From the NCBI GenBank assembly GCA_036960565.1, contig JBALXQ010000032.1, positions 7,952 through 71,951 on the forward strand: a DNA stretch of 64,000 nucleotides, given 5' to 3'. The translations under genes and the position numbers were made by a program. Numbering within the stretch: position 1 is the first letter of the stretch; the number at the start of each line of letters is the position of its first letter. This DNA is from Bermanella sp036960565. GTDB lineage: Bacteria > Pseudomonadota > Gammaproteobacteria > Pseudomonadales > Oceanobacteraceae. Below the pieces are notes generated by a model. That model worked only from the letters and a program-made list of their open reading frames with translations, did not search any database and had not been told where the DNA came from. Positions 54,649-62,999 of the stretch are shown here, one piece after another.

Positions 54649-56715
54649 ATGAATAGTACTGCGCAAGACATATCGCAAGAGAATTTATTGTTAATTCAAG
54701 CTGCCGATAAACTCAGAAAGAGCAATATAGACTTTTTTAAGGAATTTCATAAAGGAATATATGAAAGGTACAAGGATTACAGACTGAAGGAATATAATGT
54801 AAGTTTTAACACCAAATTAAAACAATTTGATATTTTAAAAAACGGACAATCAATATATAACGATGTACCGCTGTCTTACGCACGTGAAGAGCTGGCTCAG
54901 TTTTATAAGGATCACGCTCCAGGTAAACACATCTTAACCATAGCACCACCCTTTACAGGTGCTTATTATTTACCTAGATACTTTCATCAACGTTGTAGTC
55001 ATTTGTTATCTCTCTCGCCATTAACAAGGCAAAACTTTAGAGGCTATAAAATACCTGACTTTTACCCAATGATGGTATTTAACGGCATTGGCGCGGGGTA
55101 TCATATTAAGGAGTTTTTAGAGAAAAACAGCGTATTAAATTGCCTAATACATGAAACCGAAGATGACATGTTCGCTACTTCTTTATACACCATAGATTGG
55201 GAAAAGATATGTGAGCCCTTTGTTGAGGATCCCAATAAATGTATCCATTTCATTTTAGGTCCTTCCCAAAATGAAATGGCACATACAGCCGCTCAATTTC
55301 GTTTCCTTAACAAACACTGCCCAAGCTACCCGCTCACCACTTTTTTTATGAACCATAGAAAAAACGAGCTCTTTATAAAAATGACCAAGCAAATAACGGA
55401 AGACACAACCGCATTTGTTTCCGTTTGGGGACATTATGATGATGAGATATATCAGATAAACAACTGCATTCACAACCTGCATCTTGAACACACTATTATC
55501 AAACCAAATTTAAAAGATACGCTTGATTTACCACTTATAATAGTTGGTGGTGGCCCATCTTTAAACTCAAGAATAGAACAACTAAGAAGCATGCAAGGTA
55601 AAGCACTCATCGTTAGTTGTGGAACCTCTATTCACTCACTTTACCATTATGGAATAAAACCAGATTTACACCTTGAGCTTGAGTCTCATTTGGTCACCCT
55701 CACCCATTTAGAAGCACTCAATGATAACGAATGGTTATCCAGCATTCCTATTATTGGTCCAACACAATTGCCACCCAAGGTATTCAAACTTTTTAAACAT
55801 AAAGCTATGTACTTTAAAGGGGAGAGTGTGACTAGCCTTTTATTCGGAGATGAAGACAGCTCAGTTAACAGGGGCACCCCGACCTGTACCAATTCTGCTG
55901 TGGCCCTATTTTTAAGATGGGCTTTTAAGAAGGTCTATTTATTTGGTATTGATTTAGGCTATAAAGATACCAATGATCACCATGCAGAAGGATCTGTTTA
56001 CTACAAAACAAAAGATAAAGATCTATTATTAGGGGCTGATGTAAAAAGTGAGGCCACTGTCACCATGGAAGCGGTAGATGGCAGTACAATGAAAACAAAG
56101 CCCATATTATATACCGCCAAAAGAACCATGGAGACATGCTGCCAAGCATTTAAAAAAACCACGGAAGTATTCAACTGCTCAGATGGGGTCAAATTGGACT
56201 ATACCCAATGGCTCGATAGCAGCCAATTGGAATTAGATATTGATGAAAAAACTGCCCAGAAATTAAAGCAGGCATTCTTCAATCATCAGTTTTTTAATAA
56301 TGACAAATCAATTGATGAAAAAACAACACATGATCGTATTGAAACACTCGATCACAACATAAAAGAATTAAATAATTACATCATTGACATTTTACAAAAA
56401 ATCGAACCCAATACCTATTCAATGACAGCCAACATAGTCACCATATCCAAATTTTTAGACGACAAGTTAAAACCTAAATTACCGCCATTTTATTTTTTCA
56501 TACGCGGTAGTATCTGGCACCTACTTTATATTGGTTATTCTCACATGTTGTCTATTGATGATGAACAACAGAAACAAAAATGGATTATTGATTGGAAAAC
56601 TGAAAGTATTAAATCATTAACTGGCCTACATGATCATTTTAACAAAATAATGAAAAAGGAGTTTATTATGGAAGAGGATTCTTGGACCTGGATCTCAACT
56701 TCTGAACCAGAATAG
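54649..56715 (+). CDS. Motility accessory factor (Maf)-type flagellin glycosyltransferase, DUF115/MptE-like domain
   Basis: A 688-residue cytoplasmic protein. The central domain (about 290-480) has the Maf/MptE-like signature LPLIIVGGGPSLNSRI, VSCGTSIHSLYHYGIKPDLH and VYLFGIDLGY. Maf proteins transfer nonulosonic acids such as pseudaminic acid to flagellin; a pseI gene at the end of the window fits. The GTG at 54640 is in frame, but ATG 54649 has AGG at the right distance. It is divergent from fliC and carries a sigma-54 promoter. Confidence 0.88.
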   Translation: MNSTAQDISQENLLLIQAADKLRKSNIDFFKEFHKGIYERYKDYRLKEYNVSFNTKLKQFDILKNGQSIYNDVPLSYAREELAQFYKDHAPGKHILTIAPPFTGAYYLPRYFHQRCSHLLSLSPLTRQNFRGYKIPDFYPMMVFNGIGAGYHIKEFLEKNSVLNCLIHETEDDMFATSLYTIDWEKICEPFVEDPNKCIHFILGPSQNEMAHTAAQFRFLNKHCPSYPLTTFFMNHRKNELFIKMTKQITEDTTAFVSVWGHYDDEIYQINNCIHNLHLEHTIIKPNLKDTLDLPLIIVGGGPSLNSRIEQLRSMQGKALIVSCGTSIHSLYHYGIKPDLHLELESHLVTLTHLEALNDNEWLSSIPIIGPTQLPPKVFKLFKHKAMYFKGESVTSLLFGDEDSSVNRGTPTCTNSAVALFLRWAFKKVYLFGIDLGYKDTNDHHAEGSVYYKTKDKDLLLGADVKSEATVTMEAVDGSTMKTKPILYTAKRTMETCCQAFKKTTEVFNCSDGVKLDYTQWLDSSQLELDIDEKTAQKLKQAFFNHQFFNNDKSIDEKTTHDRIETLDHNIKELNNYIIDILQKIEPNTYSMTANIVTISKFLDDKLKPKLPPFYFFIRGSIWHLLYIGYSHMLSIDDEQQKQKWIIDWKTESIKSLTGLHDHFNKIMKKEFIMEEDSWTWISTSEPE

Positions 56716-56729
56716 AAAAAAGAAAGTAT

Positions 56730-56764
56730 CAAGATAAAGCCCTGTTTATCAAGGCTTTATCTTG
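56730..56764 (+). terminator. Terminator of the Maf gene
   Basis: Perfect 12-bp stem CAAGATAAAGCC / GGCTTTATCTTG with an 11-base loop, 14 bases after the stop codon. Confidence 0.8.
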
Positions 56765-56919
56765 TGATTTAATCGGATCGGTACCTGTCAACTTGAAAAT
56801 ACAGACCTCAAAATATAAAACCTAAAACGCTCACTGCCGTAGCTTAAAAATATTTCCTATCATTTCATTTTTACAATAAATTACTGTAAACCAGGTTATG
56901 CCTACAATGAAGTTATAAC

Positions 56920-56951
56920 TTATCAGCCACCTCAGATAAAGTGGCTGATAA
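56920..56951 (-). terminator. Terminator of the oxygenase/GSCFA gene
   Basis: Perfect 11-bp stem TTATCAGCCAC / GTGGCTGATAA with a 10-base loop, 35 bases after the minus-strand stop codon. Confidence 0.7.
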
Positions 56952-56985
56952 CACTACATTATTCGATCATCAAAGATAAAATAAT

Positions 56986-59091
56986 CTAGCGTACAAACAT
57001 ATTTTTAAACATTGAAATAACTTTACTCACCGTTTCTTTCGTTACATGGCGGTGATCTTCTTTCCAGGCGTTAGGCATACATTCTGTAACCAGTTCAAAA
57101 CTGGGTAGATAATAGATATCCTCATGTTGTTTAACCACCTCTTCTAAGGCGACTCTCAACACTGCCTTAGAGTGAGTATTTGCCTCTATAATATGATGAG
57201 TATCTCCCCTACCCGTGGCCAACAAAGGCACTGGCGACAGCGTCAATATTAACTTGAATTTAGGGTTATGGCGCTTCACCAAATTAAAGAAGCTCATTAT
57301 ATTATCGATATTTTCTTGCACCGTTAGTACTTTATGCTGCATCAAATGAAAGAAACTATCTCTTGGGTTACGTGAAATAACACTACCGTCAAATAACTCC
57401 CAGCATTCATTTAAACCCGCGGTAAATATAAATACCTCGCTTTGCAACAAAGTTTGCCTGATGGCCTCTATGTGTTTTGGATAGTCCCGAAGAAAATTTT
57501 CTTTTGACTTAAAATAAACATTTTCACGGTATGGATCCATATACAAACCTTGCTCAGCCTGAACTAGATACTTGGTAAACTCGCGCTCGCCAAAAGCTTT
57601 TTCTGCCAACTGCCTTAAACTTGGGGTATTAAATAATATACCAAAATTTGCGCTGTATAATGCATCTCCACTGCCTACCTTATAACCATCTATATAGGCC
57701 TCTTGCTCGGGGTTGTCACCCAATTCAGTGACAACATAGTTGAATTCCTCTGTTTGTAATACCTTGGCTATTTCCATAGCAAAGCAGGAGCCCGCTGAGC
57801 CTATTGGTGTGCTCTTATCCATAATCTTATGCTCAACCGCATAGGGCAGCATATCGAATTTAGACTTAGGGTGCTTAGGATGATTTGGAATAGGCCACAT
57901 AACCCCGTCGGGATTAGGTTTGTTCGTAACTGAAAATCGATTCACTGAATTTGAATATTTCTGTTCGAATTCAATAAGGTCTTTTAAATTAGTTAGGTCC
58001 TGCTGATTAAATGCCCCTGACCAATCAAGGCCATTGTGAAACGATTTTTTTAATAACATTAAAAGTTCATTAACCGTCAATGTGGCATAGTTAATCTTAT
58101 TCTTAGTAACCTGTGCAAATAGATTTTCACCATATTTTTTATCACTAAACATTGCACTTATGTGAAGTTTTAGTGATTCTTCTGAGCATATTCTTCCTCC
58201 GGCAGGTATTTGTATTACCTCTGTCTGAGCTGACTCTAGGTCTGTATTATTTGGATTCTCCCTAATATTTACCGCGGCCAAAAGCCGCTGAACCTGACCT
58301 TTATAATGGACACACTGATTCGCAGGAACGTATCCTTTTGCTATAGCCTCTCTCCAGGGCACAGGCGATGGAATAAAACAAAAATCAAGCGTTGTACGAG
58401 CACCTTCAATTTTTGGTACCTCGGCACGATGAGCCACCTGAGAAGCACCAAATAGAATACTCTCACCCGCTTTAAAGGCGTGACGATGAATATCATTATC
58501 TATCTCGTAATAATCCAGAAGATCATCAATCTCTTCATGACGATCTACCACCAAGCTATAGATATAACCAACCTCTTTAAGCTTTCGGGTAGGTTCTTCA
58601 TCGAGAAACAGCGTAGAAGACTCATGGTCTTCCTCACCATTTAAATAACACATTAACATGGCCGATTTGGTAGGCGCGCCATCACAATGCCACTTGATTG
58701 AGGGGTTGGTCTCTCTGCTATCAAGGGTTATATTTCTTGATGAGTAAAACATGATGGCAAAGTTAGAATTAAAATACGCATTTAATTCTTCTTCTATTTC
58801 TGGGGTAATTACTTTGCTAAATAACCCTAGAACATCTGAGTTAAATTCCAGTTTAGAGTTAGAGGCCAATAAATTAAATGTATCACTTACATCATTTTCA
58901 TCTAGAGATTGAAAATAGGCTCTATGTTTCCCGCCACCCATTTGTTGGCATTTATTGTCCGGCAAGGCCGACTGTTTTATAGAGATTTCATGCAGCAATC
59001 TATATTTATAGCCCTCATCAAATTCTTGCTCCATATTTTTATATGAATCAGGTATTAAGGTATCCCAGAAAGGTTCTTTTTGTTGCAACAT
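56986..59091 (-). CDS. Fusion of a 2-oxoglutarate/Fe(II)-dependent oxygenase and a GSCFA-domain protein
   Basis: A 701-residue two-domain protein. The N-terminal half (about 1-245) has the HxD iron ligands H135 and D137 (KWHCDGAPT), the distal H221 (ASQVAHRAEVP) and R232 for 2-oxoglutarate. The C-terminal half (about 410-690) is a GSCFA domain with GSAGSCFA at 431-438, FTAGLNECWE and TLSPVPLLATGRGDTHH; GSCFA proteins resemble SGNH-type esterases but have no settled function. It has a sigma-28 promoter and sits among flagellin-glycan genes, so hydroxylation and de-/acylation of a flagellin glycan or protein is possible. Function is inferred only. Confidence 0.82.
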   Translation of the reverse strand: MLQQKEPFWDTLIPDSYKNMEQEFDEGYKYRLLHEISIKQSALPDNKCQQMGGGKHRAYFQSLDENDVSDTFNLLASNSKLEFNSDVLGLFSKVITPEIEEELNAYFNSNFAIMFYSSRNITLDSRETNPSIKWHCDGAPTKSAMLMCYLNGEEDHESSTLFLDEEPTRKLKEVGYIYSLVVDRHEEIDDLLDYYEIDNDIHRHAFKAGESILFGASQVAHRAEVPKIEGARTTLDFCFIPSPVPWREAIAKGYVPANQCVHYKGQVQRLLAAVNIRENPNNTDLESAQTEVIQIPAGGRICSEESLKLHISAMFSDKKYGENLFAQVTKNKINYATLTVNELLMLLKKSFHNGLDWSGAFNQQDLTNLKDLIEFEQKYSNSVNRFSVTNKPNPDGVMWPIPNHPKHPKSKFDMLPYAVEHKIMDKSTPIGSAGSCFAMEIAKVLQTEEFNYVVTELGDNPEQEAYIDGYKVGSGDALYSANFGILFNTPSLRQLAEKAFGEREFTKYLVQAEQGLYMDPYRENVYFKSKENFLRDYPKHIEAIRQTLLQSEVFIFTAGLNECWELFDGSVISRNPRDSFFHLMQHKVLTVQENIDNIMSFFNLVKRHNPKFKLILTLSPVPLLATGRGDTHHIIEANTHSKAVLRVALEEVVKQHEDIYYLPSFELVTECMPNAWKEDHRHVTKETVSKVISMFKNMFVR

Positions 59092-59126
59092 ATTTAGCCT
59101 CTATTTAAATTGTTTTAATGACACTT

Positions 59127-59153
59127 AAATCGGCACTGTTAGAGAATACTTTA
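59127..59153 (-). promoter_or_regulatory. Sigma-28 promoter of the oxygenase/GSCFA gene
   Basis: Minus strand TAAAGTAT, 11 bases, GCCGATTT, the closest match to the sigma-28 -10 element in the window, 35-60 bases before the start codon. Confidence 0.8.
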
Positions 59154-59351
59154 ATGCTTGATTCACCAACATTGATATACAACAGTTCGCAAAATTTGTA
59201 CCACTTGAATAATCTTGTAAGTTATTGATTAATAAGTAATTAATAAACCATTAATATATCGCGGATAGAAGCTACCGCTTTTATAAAAAATAGCGGAACA
59301 TTTTGTGCTTTATTAAAGTAAATATGAAAAATGGTCATGGATTAAAAATAA

Positions 59352-60074
59352 ATGAAAATCGGACTTCTTAGTACGTTAAATCACCCAATGTTGCCACATT
59401 ATCTCAGGTCACTCTATAAGGAAGGCTTTACAGAAATCAGCGTCATATGTGATTTGAAAGCACTGAGTAGTAGAGACCTAAATATCATTGAAGGTCGAAC
59501 TTCGGGGCGCTTCAAAAACATTGAAAACGAAGATGCATTTGGCTATTCCAGTAGTTTAAGTAGGGCGGCCTTTTTTTTTGTTAGAAACCACAACACTCCC
59601 GAATGTATTGAGCTTATTAATAAGCTACAGCTTGATTGTTTAGTTAATGCAGGAACTCCACGAAAGTTAGGAAAGCGCCTTTTAGACGCTACACCCATAG
59701 GCGTTATTAATATACACCCAGGCAGGCTCCCCAAATACAGGGGTTGCAGCAGCGTAGAATGGAGTATTTACAATAATGATGATATTGCCAACACCGTTCA
59801 TTTAATGAATGAAGAATATGACGCCGGCCCTATATTAACGATAGAGAGTTATGACAAACATCTATTTAGCTGTTACCAAGACTTGCGATGCCACCTATAT
59901 CAGTCAGCTTTCGATCTTTTACCTAAAGCATTAAAAGGGCTAAATACAGGAGAGTATGAATTCACAAAGCAAAATGAAGATAAGGCTGTTTCTTGGAAAC
60001 CAATGGAGAGTGATAAACTGGATATTATTAAAGAAAACTTCCCTTTGATTAAGGATCCTCTGGAATGTAGTTAA
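59352..60074 (+). CDS. Formyltransferase-family protein (probable sugar N-formyltransferase)
   Basis: A 240-residue protein with the formyl-tetrahydrofolate transferase core: catalytic Asn-His in INIHPGRLPKYRG, and the Asp of EYDAGPIL. It lacks the C-terminal domain of methionyl-tRNA formyltransferase, which, with its position in a glycan cluster, suggests formylation of an amino sugar. The ribosome site is weak. Its last 26 bases overlap the convergent gene at 60049. Confidence 0.8.
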   Translation: MKIGLLSTLNHPMLPHYLRSLYKEGFTEISVICDLKALSSRDLNIIEGRTSGRFKNIENEDAFGYSSSLSRAAFFFVRNHNTPECIELINKLQLDCLVNAGTPRKLGKRLLDATPIGVINIHPGRLPKYRGCSSVEWSIYNNDDIANTVHLMNEEYDAGPILTIESYDKHLFSCYQDLRCHLYQSAFDLLPKALKGLNTGEYEFTKQNEDKAVSWKPMESDKLDIIKENFPLIKDPLECS

Positions 60075-60906
60075 TATAGTGATGGGGTAATAAAGGAGTC
60101 ATTTTGGTAGCTGGAAAATAGCTTATCACATTCTTTTTTAGTTTATGGGCCATTGAAAAAATAGATGATTGATAACCAATTACCGTTTCGCAATAATTTA
60201 AATCTTCCTCTAAAGAATTGTGACTTATTTTAACACTTGAAAAACTGGCCAATCCACTGTGTAGATACTCAGTACCGTCAGATTCACCGCTAGGGTGCGG
60301 TCTAATGACAAATTGACAGTTATCAAAGTCTGTATTCAAAAACCGTAACAAATTATCCCAGAGAACCATTGGTTCAATTTTTTGCTCCCTAATAGGTTCT
60401 AAACACAATAAAATTGAAGGCGAATCTACGGACAACGACTGGCTTTCTAAAATATTATTAATAATATTATCTTCATAATAATTACAAACCACTTCAACGT
60501 TAGTCACCTCAGGGATCTCTTGAGCCACTATATTTAGAGCCTCTTCATCCACAACCCATATTCTATTAGGTATTAATGTTTTTCCTTCACAAATAAACCT
60601 TGACCTATAATTGACCCAATGGTCTAAATAAACCGTCACATTCTTGTCATTACTTATGCAAAATTCAATGAACTTTTTTTCCCAATTTGTTTGCCAACCG
60701 GTACTGCATATAAATTCATTTATACTCTTGGGTAAATACTCAATACTCTCATGTAGATTAAATTTTAGCGGACTTGCTTTATATATTTCTAATGCAGGGC
60801 CGCTAAGTAGCGCGTCATAAGCATTTTCTGGGTGCGCTAATGCCCAAGCCAGTAACAAATTGGCCCCTCCTGCATCATGACTACAAAGTAAAACATTAGG
60901 TTTCAT
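60049..60906 (-). CDS. GT-B-like protein of a glycan cluster, function unknown
   Basis: A 285-residue protein. The start (KPNVLLCSHDAGGANLLLAWA) and later QFVIRPHPSGESDG and VIGYQSSIFSMA resemble the two-domain fold of UDP-GlcNAc 2-epimerase or polysaccharide glycosyltransferases. No definite family recognised. Its ATG overlaps the aminotransferase stop by 11 bases, so it is co-translated with that gene; its 3' end overlaps the formyltransferase gene on the other strand. Confidence 0.7.
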   Translation of the reverse strand: MKPNVLLCSHDAGGANLLLAWALAHPENAYDALLSGPALEIYKASPLKFNLHESIEYLPKSINEFICSTGWQTNWEKKFIEFCISNDKNVTVYLDHWVNYRSRFICEGKTLIPNRIWVVDEEALNIVAQEIPEVTNVEVVCNYYEDNIINNILESQSLSVDSPSILLCLEPIREQKIEPMVLWDNLLRFLNTDFDNCQFVIRPHPSGESDGTEYLHSGLASFSSVKISHNSLEEDLNYCETVIGYQSSIFSMAHKLKKNVISYFPATKMTPLLPHHYINYIPEDP

Positions 60907-62110
60907 TTAAAGTTGATTCAAGTACGCGTTCAAAAATATCACATAATTGATTCACTTCTTCTTCATTCATGTCATACATGCTTATTAACAAGCCAATAAA
61001 ATAGTGATCGTTCAGGTCTTCAGCAACAGGACAGATACCCACTTGATAATCTATTTCTCTGTGAGCCATATTCCAAGGATAACCCCGTCCAAAAGCCACT
61101 TTATGTTCAAACATAGGAAGTCTATGCACATTTACATAGCGAGCCACTAAACCTGGTAACTGTTCTTTTTCTAGTGATTTTAAAAAACCATTTTGCTTAC
61201 TAAAGTTAAGCTGTATCGGGAAAACATAATAGGCATGGGAACTGCTTTCTTCAATTTTTGGTAAACTTATAGATTTAGTATCCTTTAACCTATTATAGAG
61301 CCACTGCGCCTTCTCTTGATTTATTTTTAGTAATGCGGGTAATTTTTTAAGTTGTTCACGTCCAATGGCTGCCTCAATTTCTCCCATTCTAAAATTGAAG
61401 CCCACCATGTTACTCAAATCTTGTAGGGGGCTATTAACAATACTTGCCTCAGCATGATTACGAATCATCTTCATCTTTAACGCTAAATTATCATCATCCG
61501 TTATGCAAAACCCACCTTCTCCTGTGTGTATATGTTTATGATAATTTAAGCTAAAACCACCTATTTCTCCCCACCTTCCACAAAGCTTATTTTTAAATTT
61601 AATACCCGGTGCTTGAGCAACATCCTCTATTAATTTTAAGTCATGCTGTTTTGCAATATTTTCCAATTCATCTAGTTTCGCCCCATGGCCAAAAATATCC
61701 GTTACTAAAATAGCCTTGGTGTGTTTTGTAATAGCTTGCTTAACTTTACTAGGATCTAGTCCGTAGAAATTCTTCTCTATATCTACAAATACAGGGATTC
61801 CTCCCCATACCACAATGGCAGTTGCTGTTGCACTCATGGTCCACGGTGAGACGATTACTTCATCACCAGGTTCAATACCAATAGCACCAATAGCCGCTAT
61901 TAAGCCCGAGGTTAACGAATTAAATGTCACGACATGCTTAACACTAAAATAGTCTGCCAACTCGCTCTCGAAGGCTTTAACCTCTTCGCCACCATGAAAA
62001 CCCTCACCCCATGCGCCAATAAAGGCGGATAGATTTCCTGAATCTAATACCCTCATGGCAGCTTTTTTCTCTTCGTCACCAATTGGATTGTATCGCGAAA
62101 GATTAAGCAT
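60896..62110 (-). CDS. DegT/DnrJ/EryC1-type sugar aminotransferase
   Basis: PLP-dependent nucleotide-sugar aminotransferase of 404 residues. Cofactor lysine is in FSLNYHKHIHTGEGG; the Asp that contacts the pyridine ring is in LIEDVAQAPG. The frame is open to a GTG at 62122, but the ATG at 62110 is right after GAGGAG. It overlaps the preceding oxidoreductase gene by eight bases. Confidence 0.9.
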   Translation of the reverse strand: MLNLSRYNPIGDEEKKAAMRVLDSGNLSAFIGAWGEGFHGGEEVKAFESELADYFSVKHVVTFNSLTSGLIAAIGAIGIEPGDEVIVSPWTMSATATAIVVWGGIPVFVDIEKNFYGLDPSKVKQAITKHTKAILVTDIFGHGAKLDELENIAKQHDLKLIEDVAQAPGIKFKNKLCGRWGEIGGFSLNYHKHIHTGEGGFCITDDDNLALKMKMIRNHAEASIVNSPLQDLSNMVGFNFRMGEIEAAIGREQLKKLPALLKINQEKAQWLYNRLKDTKSISLPKIEESSSHAYYVFPIQLNFSKQNGFLKSLEKEQLPGLVARYVNVHRLPMFEHKVAFGRGYPWNMAHREIDYQVGICPVAEDLNDHYFIGLLISMYDMNEEEVNQLCDIFERVLESTLNET

Positions 62111-62999
62111 GGGACTCCTCACACTTTAGCAAGGTATTCTGACCTGAAATGGCCAGGGAGAGACTGTCATCAAATTTTGTTTCAAAAAAATTCAAACACT
62201 TGTCATATACATAGAGCATGTGATGATTAAACTCATACTGATCAAAATAAGTTTGAACATGATTCTTATCAATAAAAAAGGAAATACGCCCCCCATTTAG
62301 GTAATAATAGGTACCAAGTGGCGACTGCACTGTCATACTATTGTCATCCAAATCTGGATAGGCCTTCTGAAACAAGACACTCGAGTTCTTATATTTTAAT
62401 GAAAAACACGCCTCATCATTAACCATTATTTTTTCATAAGACAGGCATTCACCAAAATGATTTTCCAGCAATGAAATAAAATGAATGCCATTATGTAATA
62501 ACGAGCCGCTGTAGCGTATATGCACCCGGCAATACCCAGAGCTATTTAATTCATTCAATTTTTCATTTAATGAGTATTGATAAAGCCTAAATAAATTCAC
62601 AATAATACTGGGGCCACTTTCTAACTCTGATTTCAACTCACTGAATTGACCGACAGAATTAACCAATGGTTTTTCCATTAAAACCAGGCTCGGCTTAATT
62701 TCCTTTATCTGACGATAATCATCTAAATGCTGATTAGTAGGTGTTGCAATAACCACTAAATCTATTTCTGGATGGGTTACAGCTAGGAATTCTTGAAGCG
62801 TTGAATATGCCGATATATTGGTATGAATTTCGAATTCCTTTCTTTTATTAGGATCTGGGTCTATTGCTGCAATTAGAGTGAAGCTAGCGTGTTTTGAAAT
62901 TGCTTTTAAATGTGTCCAGCACACATCATCTCGGTCTATATCGTACCCCATAGCGATATTCCCTAAACCCAGAAGTAATACGTTAAACACTCTTTTCAT
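62103..62999 (-). CDS. Gfo/Idh/MocA-type oxidoreductase
   Basis: NAD(P)-dependent sugar oxidoreductase of 298 residues with an N-terminal Rossmann motif (LLLGLGNIAMGYD) and the EKP motif (LVLMEKPLV) of the family. Start ATG at 62999 overlaps the pseI stop as ATGA; a TTG at 63020 also opens the frame. With the aminotransferase it may make or modify an unusual amino sugar. Confidence 0.88.
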   Translation of the reverse strand: MKRVFNVLLLGLGNIAMGYDIDRDDVCWTHLKAISKHASFTLIAAIDPDPNKRKEFEIHTNISAYSTLQEFLAVTHPEIDLVVIATPTNQHLDDYRQIKEIKPSLVLMEKPLVNSVGQFSELKSELESGPSIIVNLFRLYQYSLNEKLNELNSSGYCRVHIRYSGSLLHNGIHFISLLENHFGECLSYEKIMVNDEACFSLKYKNSSVLFQKAYPDLDDNSMTVQSPLGTYYYLNGGRISFFIDKNHVQTYFDQYEFNHHMLYVYDKCLNFFETKFDDSLSLAISGQNTLLKCEESHA

